A stretch of DNA of 64,000 bases, from the NCBI GenBank assembly GCA_032622095.1, contig CP136064.1:249395827-249459826 (forward strand). The letters run 5' to 3'. The translations under genes were made by a program, and so were the position numbers. Below, piece by piece: positions 36,966-47,090 of this stretch. Position 1 is the stretch's first letter. Each line of letters starts with the position of its first letter. Below the pieces are notes generated by a model. That model searched no databases, was not told the DNA's origin, and worked only from the letters and a program-made list of their open reading frames with translations. This DNA is from Siphonodentalium dalli (Eukaryota > Mollusca > Scaphopoda > Gadilida > Siphonodentaliidae).

Positions 36966-37722
36966 CTAGCCGATGAGCCCGACATTGTCCGGGCTATTCA
37001 AAAACCAATTTCAAGTCGATAGCCCCACCCGTTTCCGAGATCTGGTATGCGCATGCGCGAAGCTGGCGTCGCACGGGCTCGGCGACCCGATAAAATTCGT
37101 ATCCGGGGCAAGATACATTCACATACCAAATTTCAAGTCGATAGCTCCACCCGTTTCCGAGATCTCGTCTGCGCGTGCGCGAAGCTGGCGTCGCACGGGC
37201 TCGGCGACCCGATAAAATTCGTATCCGGGGCAAGATACATTCACATACCAAATTTCAAGTCGATAGCCCCACCCGTTTCCGATATCTGGTATGCGCATGC
37301 GCGAAGCTGGCGTCGCACGGGATCGGCGACCCGATAAAATTCGTATCCGGGGCAAGATACATTCACATACCAAATTTCAAGTCGATAGCTCCACCCGTTT
37401 CCGAGATCTCGTCTGCGCATGCGCGAAGCTGACGTCGCACGGGCTCGGCGACCCGATAAAATTCGTATCCGGGGCAAGATACATTCACATACCAAATTTC
37501 AAGTTGATAGCTCCACCCTTTTCCGAGATCTCGTCTGCGCATGCGCTGCACGGGCGTCGCATGGGCTCGCCAATACGACAACGACGACCGCCTGGTCAAA
37601 CTACACACACGTACCAAATTTCGTCCCGATCGGTCGAGAATCGTAGATTTGTATTAATGACAGACAGTCAGACAAACAAACAAACAGACAGACAGACAGA
37701 GGTCTTCAAAATATATATGAGA
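36966..37722 (-). mobile_element. Family 1 unit, type E
   Basis: 757 bp, five monomers, single family 1 hairpin. The body matches 38900-39709 and 63000-63586. It abuts a family 2-type hairpin end at 37723. Confidence 0.85.
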
Positions 37723-38529
37723 CTAGCAGGTTAGCCCGCCACCGGCGGCTTGTCCGAAACATGACATTTTTATATATATTTTTTATTTTTAGCTCCACGC
37801 GTTTCAATAAGTAAAATTTGTACCCGGTAGCTCCACCAGTTTCCGAGATCTGGTCTGCGCATGAAAATTTGTACCCGGCGCAAGATACATTCACATGCCA
37901 AATTTCAAGTCGTTAGCTCCACCCGTTTCCGAGATCTCGTCTGCGCATGCGCTGCACGGGCGTCGCACGGGCTCGGCGACCCGATAAAATTTGTACCCGG
38001 CGCAAGATACATTCACATAGCAAATTTCAAGTCGATAGCTCCACCCGTTTCCTAGATCTGGTCTGCGCATGCGCTGCACGGGCGTCGCACGGGCTCGGCG
38101 ACCCGATAAAATTTGTACCCGGCGCAAGATACATTCACATAGCAAATTTCAAGTCGATAGCTCCACCCGTTTCCGATATCTCGTCTGCGCATGCGCTGCA
38201 CGTGCGTCGCACGGGCTCGCCAATACGACAACGACCACCGCCTGGTCAAACTACACACACGTACCAAGTTTCGTCCCGATCTGTCGAGAATCGTAGATTT
38301 GTATGAAGTACAACACACACACAGACATAAATATATAAGAGAGATATGTAAATTAGATAGATTGTATCAAAATATATAGGAGAGATATGTAAATGATCTA
38401 CACACCATTACTGGTGTTTGTCAAAGTTTAGTGGGGTATATCAATACTCATTCACGATCATATCATTGAGGTCCGGAGGGTTTGGGCTATCTCTCGAATA
38501 CAAGGAGTTCTCCAAATATATAGAAGAGA
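37723..38529 (-). mobile_element. Chimeric Helitron unit F with family 2-type 3' end
   Basis: The minus-strand 3' end is GCCGCCGGTGGCGGGCTAAC...CTAG. The body has about four monomers with CGCTGCACGGGCGTCGCACG instead of CGCGAAGC. The 5' side shows three stacked candidate termini, at 38344, 38385 and 38529, each ending GAGA(T) on the plus strand. The outermost reads TCTCTTCTATATATTTGG. Confidence 0.75.
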
Positions 38530-38793
38530 TTATCGGAACACCGCGAAAAAGACAAATTAAAAAAATTAAAGGTACTTATTGTTAACAGCATCAGTTTGCC
38601 CTAACATCATCATAGCAATTGCTATGGTGATGTTAGGGCAAACTGATGTCCAGTAACCACATAAAAATCCCCTTTAAAGCCAATTACATGATACGACAGC
38701 TGTACAACTTGATACGTCGGGTACTTTTGTTCGGGCAGTGTTTTGGACGGGTCAAATCGTGACCCCACTTGACCTTGGCCATATATATATATA
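38530..38793. other. Inter-unit flank with palindrome and TCAAGGTCA-type module
   Basis: 264 bp beginning TTATCGGAACACCGCG. It contains the 60-bp palindrome at 38589-38648 and a GGACGGGTCAAATCGTGACC module, then an AT run and the next CTAG. Copies: 40517-40775 and 63587-63805 (the last lacks the final module). Confidence 0.8.
38589..38648. repeat. 60-bp palindrome, copy 1
   Basis: CATCAGTTTGCCCTAACATC...GATGTTAGGGCAAACTGATG, meeting at GCAATTGC with no loop and a single mismatched pair. Confidence 0.9.
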
Positions 38794-39709
38794 CTAGCAG
38801 GTTAGCCCGCCACTGGCGGCATTCGTCTCATGGCTTTGTTTCAGAAACATGACATTTTTTTAATTTAACCAAATTTCAAGTCGATAGCTCCACCCGTTTC
38901 CGAGATCTGGTCTGCGCATGCGCGAAGCTTGCGTCGCACGGGCTCGGCGACCCGATAAAATTCGTACCCTGGGCAAGATACATTCACATACCAAATTTCA
39001 AGTCGATAGCTCCACCCGTTTCCGAGATCTCGTCTGCGCATGCGCGAAGCTGGCGTCGCACGGACTCGGCGACCCGATAAAATTCGTATCCGGGGCAAGA
39101 TACATTCACATACCAAATTTCAAGTCGATAGCTCCACCCGTTTCCGAGATCTCGTCTGCGCGTGCGCGAAGCTGGCGTCGCACGGGCTCGGCGACCCGAT
39201 AAAATTCGTATCCGGGGCAAGATACATTCACATACCAAATTTCAAGTCGATAGCCCCACCCGTTTCCGATATCTGGTATGCGCATGCGCGAAGCTGGCGT
39301 CGCACGGGCTCGGCGACCCGATAAAATTCGTATCCGGGGCAAGATACATTCACATACCAAATTTCAAGTCGATAGCTCCACCCGTTTCCGAGATCTCGTC
39401 TGCGCATGCGCGAAGCTGACGTCGCACGGGCTCGGCGACCCGATAAAATTCGTATCCGGGGCAAGATACATTCACATACCAAATTTCAAGTCGATAGCTC
39501 CACCCTTTTCCGAGATCTCGTCTGCGCATGCGCTGCACGGGCGTCGCATGGGCTCGCCAATACGACAACGACGACCGCCTGGTCAAACTACACACACGTA
39601 CCAAATTTCGTCCCGATCGGTCGAGAATCGTAGATTTGTATTAATGACAGACAGTCAGACAAACAAACAAACAGACAGACAGACAGAGGTCTTCAAAATA
39701 TATATGAGA
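38794..39709 (-). mobile_element. Family 1 body with family 2-type 3' end, 6 monomers
   Basis: The body from about 39000 matches 37010-37722, but the 3' terminus is GCCGCCAGTGGCGGGCTAAC...CTAG with an added ATTCGTCTCATGGC stretch. So the same array body carries a different replication terminator. Confidence 0.8.
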
Positions 39710-40516
39710 CTAGCAGGTTAGCCCGCCACCGGCGGCTTGTCCGAAACATGACATTTTTATATATATTTTTTATTTTTAGCTCCACGCGTTTCAATAAGTA
39801 AAATTTGTACCCGGTAGCTCCACCAGTTTCCGAGATCTGGTCTGCGCATGAAAATTTGTACCCGGCGCAAGATACATTCACATGCCAAATTTCAAGTCGT
39901 TAGCTCCACCCGTTTCCGAGATCTCGTCTGCGCATGCGCTGCACGGGCGTCGCACGGGCTCGGCGACCCGATAAAATTTGTACCCGGCGCAAGATACATT
40001 CACATAGCAAATTTCAAGTCGATAGCTCCACCCGTTTCCTAGATCTGGTCTGCGCATGCGCTGCACGGGCGTCGCACGGGCTCGGCGACCCGATAAAATT
40101 TGTACCCGGCGCAAGATACATTCACATAGCAAATTTCAAGTCGATAGCTCCACCCGTTTCCGATATCTCGTCTGCGCATGCGCTGCACGTGCGTCGCACG
40201 GGCTCGCCAATACGACAACGACCACCGCCTGGTCAAACTACACACACGTACCAAGTTTCGTCCCGATCTGTCGAGAATCGTAGATTTGTATGAAGTACAA
40301 CACACACACAGACATAAATATATAAGAGAGATATGTAAATTAGATAGATTGTATCAAAATATATAGGAGAGATATGTAAATGATCTACACACCATTACTG
40401 GTGTTTGTCAAAGTTTAGTGGGGTATATCAATACTCATTCACGATCATATCATTGAGGTCCGGAGGGTTTGGGCTATCTCTCGAATACAAGGAGTTCTCA
40501 AAATATATAGAAGAGA
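39710..40516 (-). mobile_element. Chimeric Helitron unit F, second copy
   Basis: Practically identical to 37723-38529, 1,987 bp away; TTCTCAAAATATATAG replaces TTCTCCAAATATATAG near the 5' end. Confidence 0.85.
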
Positions 40517-40775
40517 TTATCGGAACACCGCGAAAAAGACAAATTAAAAAAATTAAAGGTACTTATTGTTAACAGCATCAGTTTGCCCTAACATCATCAT
40601 AGCAATTGCTATGGTGATGTTAGGGCAAACTGATGTCCAGTAACCACATAAAAATCCCCTTTAAAGCCAATTACATGATACGACAGCTGTACAATACGTC
40701 GGGTACTTTTGTTCGGGCAGTGTTTTGGACGGGTCAAATCGTGACCCCACTTGACCTTGGCCATATATATATATA
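40517..40775. other. Inter-unit flank, second copy
   Basis: Copy of 38530-38793 with a 5-bp deletion (TACAATACGTCGG for TACAACTTGATACGTCGG). Carries palindrome copy 2 at 40576-40635. Confidence 0.85.
40576..40635. repeat. 60-bp palindrome, copy 2
   Basis: Same sequence as copy 1, including the single mismatch (GGTGATG). Confidence 0.9.
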
Positions 40776-41642
40776 CTAGCAGGTTAGCCCGCCACTGGCG
40801 GCATTCGTCTCATGGCTTTGTTTCAGAAACATGACATTTTTTTAATTTAACCAAATTTCAAGTCGATAGCTCCACCCGTTTCCGAGATCTGGTCTGCGCA
40901 TGCGCGAAGCTTGCGTCGCACGGGCTCGGCGACCCGATAAAATTCGTACCCTGGGCAAGATACATTCACATACCAAATTTCAAGTCGATAGCTCCACCCG
41001 TTTCCGAGATCTCGTCTGCGCATGCGCGAAGCTGGCGTCGCACGGACTCGGCGACCCGATAAAATTTGTATCCGGGGCAAGATATATTCACATAGCAAAT
41101 TTCAAGTCGATAGCTCCACCCGTTTGCGAGATAACGCATTCTTTGTTTTTCAATGAGTTAATTCATGGTACCCGTCCTCCCCGTCCTAAACTTCAGAGCG
41201 GACAGTCAATTAATCCCGTCGTGAAATCCCTCTGCATAATATTTCGAGCTCTTAGATCAATTCTTCCTTTTTAGTTGCATTTCGTCCGCATCCGTATTTC
41301 GGACGCATGGGGTCAGTCGTTTAGCTACGTCCATTGGAATCCGCATCGGACGCATGGGGTATCGTTTAGCCACGTCCATTGCAATAAAGAGCGTTTGTTG
41401 TTAAAACCTCCGTATAAGGTATAGATAAAGAGCGTTAATGCCTTAACCCCCCGCCGTGCCTTTGCGGTGATTTGGGAGTGGATAAAGGGTGCTCAGAGCT
41501 TCTCGAAAACACGACTACGGCGGTGTCGGTGGGATTTTACACTTACATACGAAATTTGATCTCAAACTGTACACGCGTTTTGGATTCTATGAAGTACACA
41601 CACACACACATATATACGAAGTCTCAAAATATATAGTATAGA
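40776..41642 (-). mobile_element. Chimeric Helitron: monomers plus family 2 5' half
   Basis: 3' end CTAG with family 2-type hairpin, two complete 122-bp monomers, then a break inside the third (GTTTGCGAGATAACG) into sequence matching 9930-10128 of the family 2 Helitron. It ends with minus-strand 5' TCTATACTATATATTTTG, preceded by A. Confidence 0.8.
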
Positions 41643-41652
41643 TATAGATATA

Positions 41653-42112
41653 TCTCTTATGTATTTTGAAGACCTCTGTCTGTATGTCTGTCTGTCTGTC
41701 TGTCTGTCATTAATACAAATCTACGATTCTCGACCGATCGGGACGAAACTTGGTACGTGAGTGTAGTTTGACCAGGCGGTGAACGTTGTCGTATTGGCGA
41801 GCCCGTGCGGCGCCGCTTCGCGCATGCGCAGACGAGATCTCGGAAACGGGTGGAGCTATCGACTTGAAATTTGCTATGTGAATGTATCTTGCCCCGGATC
41901 CGAATTATATCGGGTCGCCGAGCCCGTGCGACACCAGCTTCGCGCATGCGCAGACGAGATCTCGGAAACGGGTGGAGCTATCGACTTGAAATTTGCTATG
42001 TGAATGTATCTTGCCCCGGATACGAATTTTATCGGGTCGCCGAGCCCGTGCGACGCCAGCTTCGCGCATGCGCAGACCAGATTTCGGAAACGGGTAGAGC
42101 TATCGACTTGTC
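41653..42112 (+). mobile_element. Family 1 unit, plus strand, 3'-truncated
   Basis: The only family 1 unit in plus orientation: 5' TCTCTTATGTATTTTGAAG, microsatellite, terminal monomer and about three monomers. It breaks off after GCTATCGACTTG into the GGTCAAATCGTGACC module. No hairpin or CTAG. Confidence 0.8.
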
Positions 42113-42210
42113 CGGGCAGTGTTTTGGACTGGTCAAATCGTGACCCCCACTTGACCTTGACCTTCAAAATGGACAATTCAAGGTCAAAGCCCGGACGAAG
42201 TCGGGTCACC
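42113..42210. repeat. TCAAGGTCAAA module
   Basis: Contains GTGTTTTGGACTGGTCAAAT, TTGACCTTGACCTTC and TCAAGGTCAAAG. Copy of the module at 17480-17955 and in the inter-unit flanks. Confidence 0.7.
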
Positions 42211-42355
42211 TTCTAGAGTTCGGCTACCTTCCCAGGCAGGCTTCTGACGTCGGCGAAATCCGTCGTGGCGCCTCGCCCGGCAGAAAATGCGCCACGGCCG
42301 CGAACGCAGCGGGGACCTCGAGGCGACCGGACCCGAAGGCCCGGCCGATCGAGGC
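42211..42355 (-). rRNA. 28S rRNA gene fragment, D2 region (partial, displaced)
   Basis: A sharply GC-rich 145-bp island. On the minus strand it contains GGCGCATTTTCTGCCGGGCG, AGGCGCCACGACGG, GACGTCAGAAG and GGGAAGGTAGCC in that order, as in the D2 expansion segment of animal 28S rRNA. Upstream lies GGGCCTTCGGGTCCGGTC, a typical D2 stem. It is bounded by the Helitron-associated module on one side and a foldback element on the other. It is a captured or transposed scrap, not a functional rRNA gene. The identification is from memory of the family pattern. Confidence 0.65.
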
Positions 42356-42362
42356 ATATATA

Positions 42363-44638
42363 GTCCAGTGCATTTATGAGAAAAAAATGCCACACACGGA
42401 ACTAATTGCAACAGAATTTTTTTTTGCTGGAATAAGTACATAAACCCTCCATAAACAACATACTAAAAATCGGCAAAAATCGGAAAAAGGGAAATTGGTG
42501 AATTTCGTGAAATAAATTTGGGGAAATTTGGTCAAATCATCAATTTATGGATTTTCATGGATGCATATAAGAACAATCAAATTCACAAATCCTACAAATT
42601 GTATGTGCATTGTGTCGACCTCAATTTCCTGAACCCAGTACTGAAAACCAGTCCCAGATTCATTACGTATTTTTCGAGTTGTGTGCCTTCAAAAACGCGA
42701 GTTTACCTGAGTTCGGCCCATATTCGGGGCCTCAATTTCGAAGAATGAGCCAAAATGCCTTATTTGTGATTAATTATTAAAAAAAACTAGAGCAAACTGA
42801 AGGGATTTTTCAGTGTTATAGTAATTTCCTCACTAGATTAAACATAAAATATGATTAATATGTGTATCTATAATTAAGAAGAAGATTATATTCTCAAGCA
42901 AAATGTGTGTTCCATTGTATGGACCTGGCCAATTTTGCCTCTGACACTGAACGTGTGTGATGAAATGCAATATTTGAGGTCATGTAACTCAACAATTTAA
43001 TACCCATGTGCCATGCTTTTCTTATAACCTTCTAAGTATGTTGGATTGAACAAAATGTAAAGGTATTAACAGGACATTATTTAAGAAAATCAACTTATGG
43101 CCCTTTGAATACTTAGTTTTAGCTTGTTTCCAAAGATGCCAGTTTGAGGCATTTTTGTCCAATCTAAAAGGTTTTGGGCCATAAAAACAAAAAACAGTGG
43201 GTGTTTTAATGTGTAAAATTATTTGAACTTTCCTCCCACAACAATTTAGTGATAAAAAAAATAGCCTTACATTGGTTATGCCATAGTATTTCACTTGATT
43301 TCTTTCATTTTTCAGGAAACTGACTCCAAATTTTAACGTTGGTATAGGGGTAGGAAAAATCACAAAATGCAATCTTATCACCAAATTACAGCCATTCCAG
43401 ACACAATGTTGTTTTCTTCCAGTTTGTGTACATTCCTGTTGCATTATAAAACTGCTTAATACATTATCGGACGTTGATTTAGAATTTTATGGTTATGCTG
43501 TATAAAACAATCTCAAAATAGCCAATTTGACATTTCACTGCCAAATTATGACAAAAAATATTATAGCTCTGTCAATAAACATAAACAAAGGAAATATGAA
43601 ATTATGTATGAAAGAACAATGTAAGCAGAAACTGTTAATATAAAGTTTTCCGCTTCAAGATGCATAATTTTCAAGATTTTGTTGATATGCTTTCCCCTAC
43701 CCCATTTTTCTGCCGTTCAAATTTGGAGTATGTTTCCACAATGATGAGTGAAATCCAGTGAAATTCATTGGTATAGCCATTGAAATGCTATTTTCTCAAC
43801 AAAAAATGATTTAAGAGGACAGATCACATAATTTTACACAATAAACTTTCGTTAATTTTTCTGAATATGCCTAAAATCCTTTTAAAATTGACAAAAACGT
43901 CCCACAATTGTATTTTCGGAAAAGAGGCTAGACTAAGAGTTCATAGGACCATAATTTTATTTTCTTCACCAATGTATTTGGAAATTCCTTCACAATTTGT
44001 TTAATCTAGTATTCTCAAAATGTTATGAGAAAAGCAGAGCATATGGATATTAACTTATTGAGTTACATTCATTGAGTGGCATTTCATCACACGAGTTCTG
44101 TGTCAAGGCAAATTTGGCTAAGTCCATACAATGGAACACACATTTTGTTTGAGAATATTTTATTCTCCTTATTCATAGATGCACATATTAAGCATAGTTT
44201 TGTGTTTTATCTAGTGAGGAAATTACTAAAACAGTGAAAAAGTCATTAATTTTGCTCTAGTTTTGTAAATATTTAACCATATAATACGACGCTTGGCTCA
44301 TTCTTCGAAATTAAGGCTCCGAAATCAGGTAAACTCGCGTTTTTGAAGGAACACAACTCGAAAAATACTTAAGGAATCTGGGAATGGTTTCCAGTTCTGG
44401 ATTCAGGAAAATGTGGTCGACAAAATATTTGTAGGATTTTTATATACATTCATGAAAATCCATAAATTGATGATTTGACCAAATTATCCCAGTTTGTTTT
44501 CGCGAAATTCACTAATTTCCCTTTTTTCCGATTTTTGCTGATTTTTAGTATGTTGTTTATGGAGGGTATATGTACAAATTCCAGCAAAAAAAAAATTTGT
44601 TGCAATTAGTTCTGGGTAAAACCATAAATGCACTGGAC
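42363..44638. mobile_element. 2.28-kb foldback element with ~1.05-kb arms
   Basis: GTCCAGTGCATTTATG at the left is mirrored by CATAAATGCACTGGAC at the right, with TA on both sides. The arms stay homologous almost to the centre: TGATGAAATGCAATATTTGA mirrors 44070-44095, and CTCCAAATTTTAACG mirrors 43712-43730. The loop is near 43440-43600. Arms differ by roughly one base in seven by eye. No coding region. Confidence 0.85.
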
Positions 44639-44640
44639 TA

Positions 44641-44965
44641 TTAAGGCATAATGCTAGATAATGGGCTCAGGCTGGTTGACAGACTAATCGGGAAATGGTT
44701 AGAAATTATGGAATTGTGTGTATCCTGTACAATGACTTAAGTTTGCATATATAAGTAAAATTGTCCTGATGTAACTAATGCCTAGATCATTGTGTGTATG
44801 GAAAAAGAGCGAGCAACTGTCTCAAACATTAATGTGACTATCAATGGGTAGAAAATATATGTGCATCAAGCCAATCAGTGAATTATTTGCATGTCTTTCA
44901 ACTCAGATGATCTCTCACAAGACCTAAAGTATCCAAGTCTGGTATAGTGCTGTGACTGCTTGTCA
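44641..44965. other. Gene-free spacer
   Basis: AT-rich, nothing recognised. AATGGGCT(C/G)AGG near 44659 resembles 46740-46755. Confidence 0.4.
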
Positions 44966-46078
44966 TCTCCTATATATTTTGAGAACTACGTATATCCATA
45001 TATATATCCTTTATAGAATCGAAAACGGCTGCACCTATTGAGACCAAACTTCCTGTCTAAGGTTAAAAACCCACGGACAGTGCATAGCACAGCTTCTGAG
45101 AACGCCCGAGCACTCATTCTCCACTCCCAGTCACCGTCATTGGCACTGAGTGGTTAATGGTTAAGGAGCGTTCGTATCTGCGCGCCGTTGTTAAAGTTCG
45201 TTTATATATACGAGTATAAATACGGCGCGCTCACTCAGTTGTATTTCCACGCACTCCGCATTCAGTCGAATTCTCTGCAGTCTGAAAATCACTTTTGTCC
45301 ACTCGCTCTGGTTCTGGTCTTCTCCACAGTCTGACTATCACAGACGTTGCAGCCTCTCACTTTTCTTCTTGGGCATAATTAGGCCATTGACCTCAAACTT
45401 CCTATATAAGGGTAAAAAGTCACGGGAAATGTCATCGGATCATTCGCGAGCCCGTGCGACGACTCCTTCACCCCTTATCCACTCCCCAGTAATCGTCATT
45501 GGTCGGGAGTGTTTAACGCAATAACGCTAAACGCTCGTTATATCTTCCATATTTGTGTTCGTTAACCGGTTAACGCTCTTTATTCCCTTCGGCTTTCGCA
45601 TACGGCTTTTGTTTACGTTATCGCTCGAAATGTAACTCGCTTCTGTGTGATTTTTACGTACTTAGGGCTTTCTAGGAACGGGGGACATTTTCATCGCGTC
45701 AGTTTTTTTCCGCCCGAGGTGATCTTCACCTTGAAACGTGTACCCACAAATGGTATATATGTGTGTGTCCTTTATAGACTCGAACCGATTGAGCTCAAAC
45801 TTGCTACCTACAGGAAGTGTCATGGACGGGTTAAATTGTGACCCCGACCTGACCTTGACTTGAAAATAATCAATTCAAGGTCAAATCGGGTCAAATTGAA
45901 AAACAAAAAATTTAATTCAAAAATTAAAAAGGCACAATTAACTCATTGAAAAACAAAAAATTCAATTCAAAAATTAATTCAAAAAAGTTATTAAAATATT
46001 AATTCAAAAAATTAATTCAAAAAATAAAAAATTGTCATGTTTCTGACGATTGCCGCCAGTGGCGGGCTAACCTGCTAG
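44966..46078 (+). mobile_element. Family 2 Helitron, plus strand
   Basis: 5' TCTCCTATATATTTTGAGAA preceded by A; 3' hairpin GCCGCCAGTGGCGGGC, TAACCTG, CTAG at 46075-46078. The interior corresponds to 8911-10128 in reverse, including the poly-AAT minisatellite and a GGTCAAAT module. No Rep or helicase coding sequence. Confidence 0.8.
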
Positions 46079-46293
46079 TCTACTTTATATTTTGAGAACT
46101 ACGTATATCCATATGTATATCCTTTATAGACTCAAAAATGGCGGGACCGATTGAGCCCAAACACCCTGTCTAAGGTTAAAATCCCACGAAATTGTATACC
46201 TAACTGCATCATACGTGTCTCGGAAGCTGTTGCAATTGTTTTTTCGAACACAGTCATGAGACGAACCACACCAGTGGCGGGCTAACATGCTAG
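46079..46293 (+). mobile_element. Short family 2 Helitron, tandem to the previous one
   Basis: Starts TCTACTTTATATTTTGAGAA immediately after the preceding CTAG and ends CCAGTGGCGGGCTAACATG plus CTAG at 46290-46293. At 215 bp it keeps essentially only the two ends. Confidence 0.8.
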
Positions 46294-46430
46294 TCTATAT
46301 ATATAAACGCGTAGGATCTGTCCGGATTTTTCTCTCAGACCCCTGGACTGAGTTAAACCAAATTTGGTGTGGTGACTCGGGGTACCCTGGCGGATGTTAT
46401 AATGGTATTAGTTTTTCAACAGTTTTAATA
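46294..46430 (+). mobile_element. Possible further Helitron 5' end
   Basis: TCTATATATATAAACGCGTA follows the previous CTAG directly and continues with TTAAACCAAATTTGGTGTGG. This looks like a third 5' terminus of another family, but no matching 3' end was found. Confidence 0.4.
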
Positions 46431-46979
46431 ATAAAAAAAAAATTAAATTGGTTTTGTTAAATTGAGCAAGGAATTCAATCTTTAAAAAAAAAATTATATT
46501 AAAACAATATATATAAATCAAAATGTTTCAGTGACCAAATGTGCTTGAAGTGCCCAAAGGGGCCGCCACTAAATGAAGGCTCTGTCTAAGATCAAAATGT
46601 ATGCGAAGTCCCACAAAGGAGGCCACAGGCATCTTCGATGCTGAATATAGGCTCACAAAGGGAGCCTGTTTCAGCTAGTTTAATATAGTAGAAGTAAGTT
46701 GCTTCAGTAGACTAACATAAGTGGTATGGAATATGTTAGATAATGGGCTGAGGATATAGTTAGAAATTATGAAAATTTGTGTGTTCTGCACAATGACCTA
46801 CGTTTGCAGATGATCTGCAATTTATAAAACATTTTTTTTTCAATTAAAACAGCTTCTGAAACAGGTTAAACTGTCAATTGAACTAATTGAGATCATTCCC
46901 GGTCGTATGTCTGATATCAGTAAAGTTTTATGCGATTTTAGACCAATTTTAGAGAAATTTAGGGGGTGCATAATATCGC

Positions 46980-47090
46980 AATCTTTTGCGCTCAATATCG
47001 CAATAATAAGCGCGACAGACGCTATAATCGCGCCTTTTTTCGAAATTAAGCGCGCTCAATATCGCAATAAAGGCGCGCCTCAATATACCA
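46980..47090. repeat. Short CGCG-rich repeats
   Basis: GCGCTCAATATCGCAATAA occurs twice (46988 and 47050) with inverted GGCGCG/CGCGCC words between. Small and of unknown origin. Confidence 0.5.

Noticed and set aside
29142-37722. CRISPR-like regular repeats
   Set aside because: The repeats are contiguous 122-bp monomers with no unique spacers, in a eukaryotic context with Helitron ends.
26304-41274. Many 75-147-codon open frames on both strands in the arrays (repeating MREAGVARARRPDKIR-type text)
   Set aside because: The monomer is 122 bp, not a multiple of three, so each frame runs through three different readings of the same DNA. Open frames on both strands follow from the lack of stop words in the monomer, not from selection.
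26304-42112. Centromeric satellite
   Set aside because: Tandem monomers alone do not show centromere identity. The units have transposon termini and dispersed copies. CENP-A data would be needed.
42184-42441. 85-codon minus-strand frame over the GC-rich island
   Set aside because: The sequence is better explained as a 28S rRNA D2 fragment. GC-rich structural RNA often lacks stop codons.
43022-43444. 140-codon minus-strand frame in the 2.28-kb foldback
   Set aside because: No recognisable domain, and the mirror arm does not preserve the frame.
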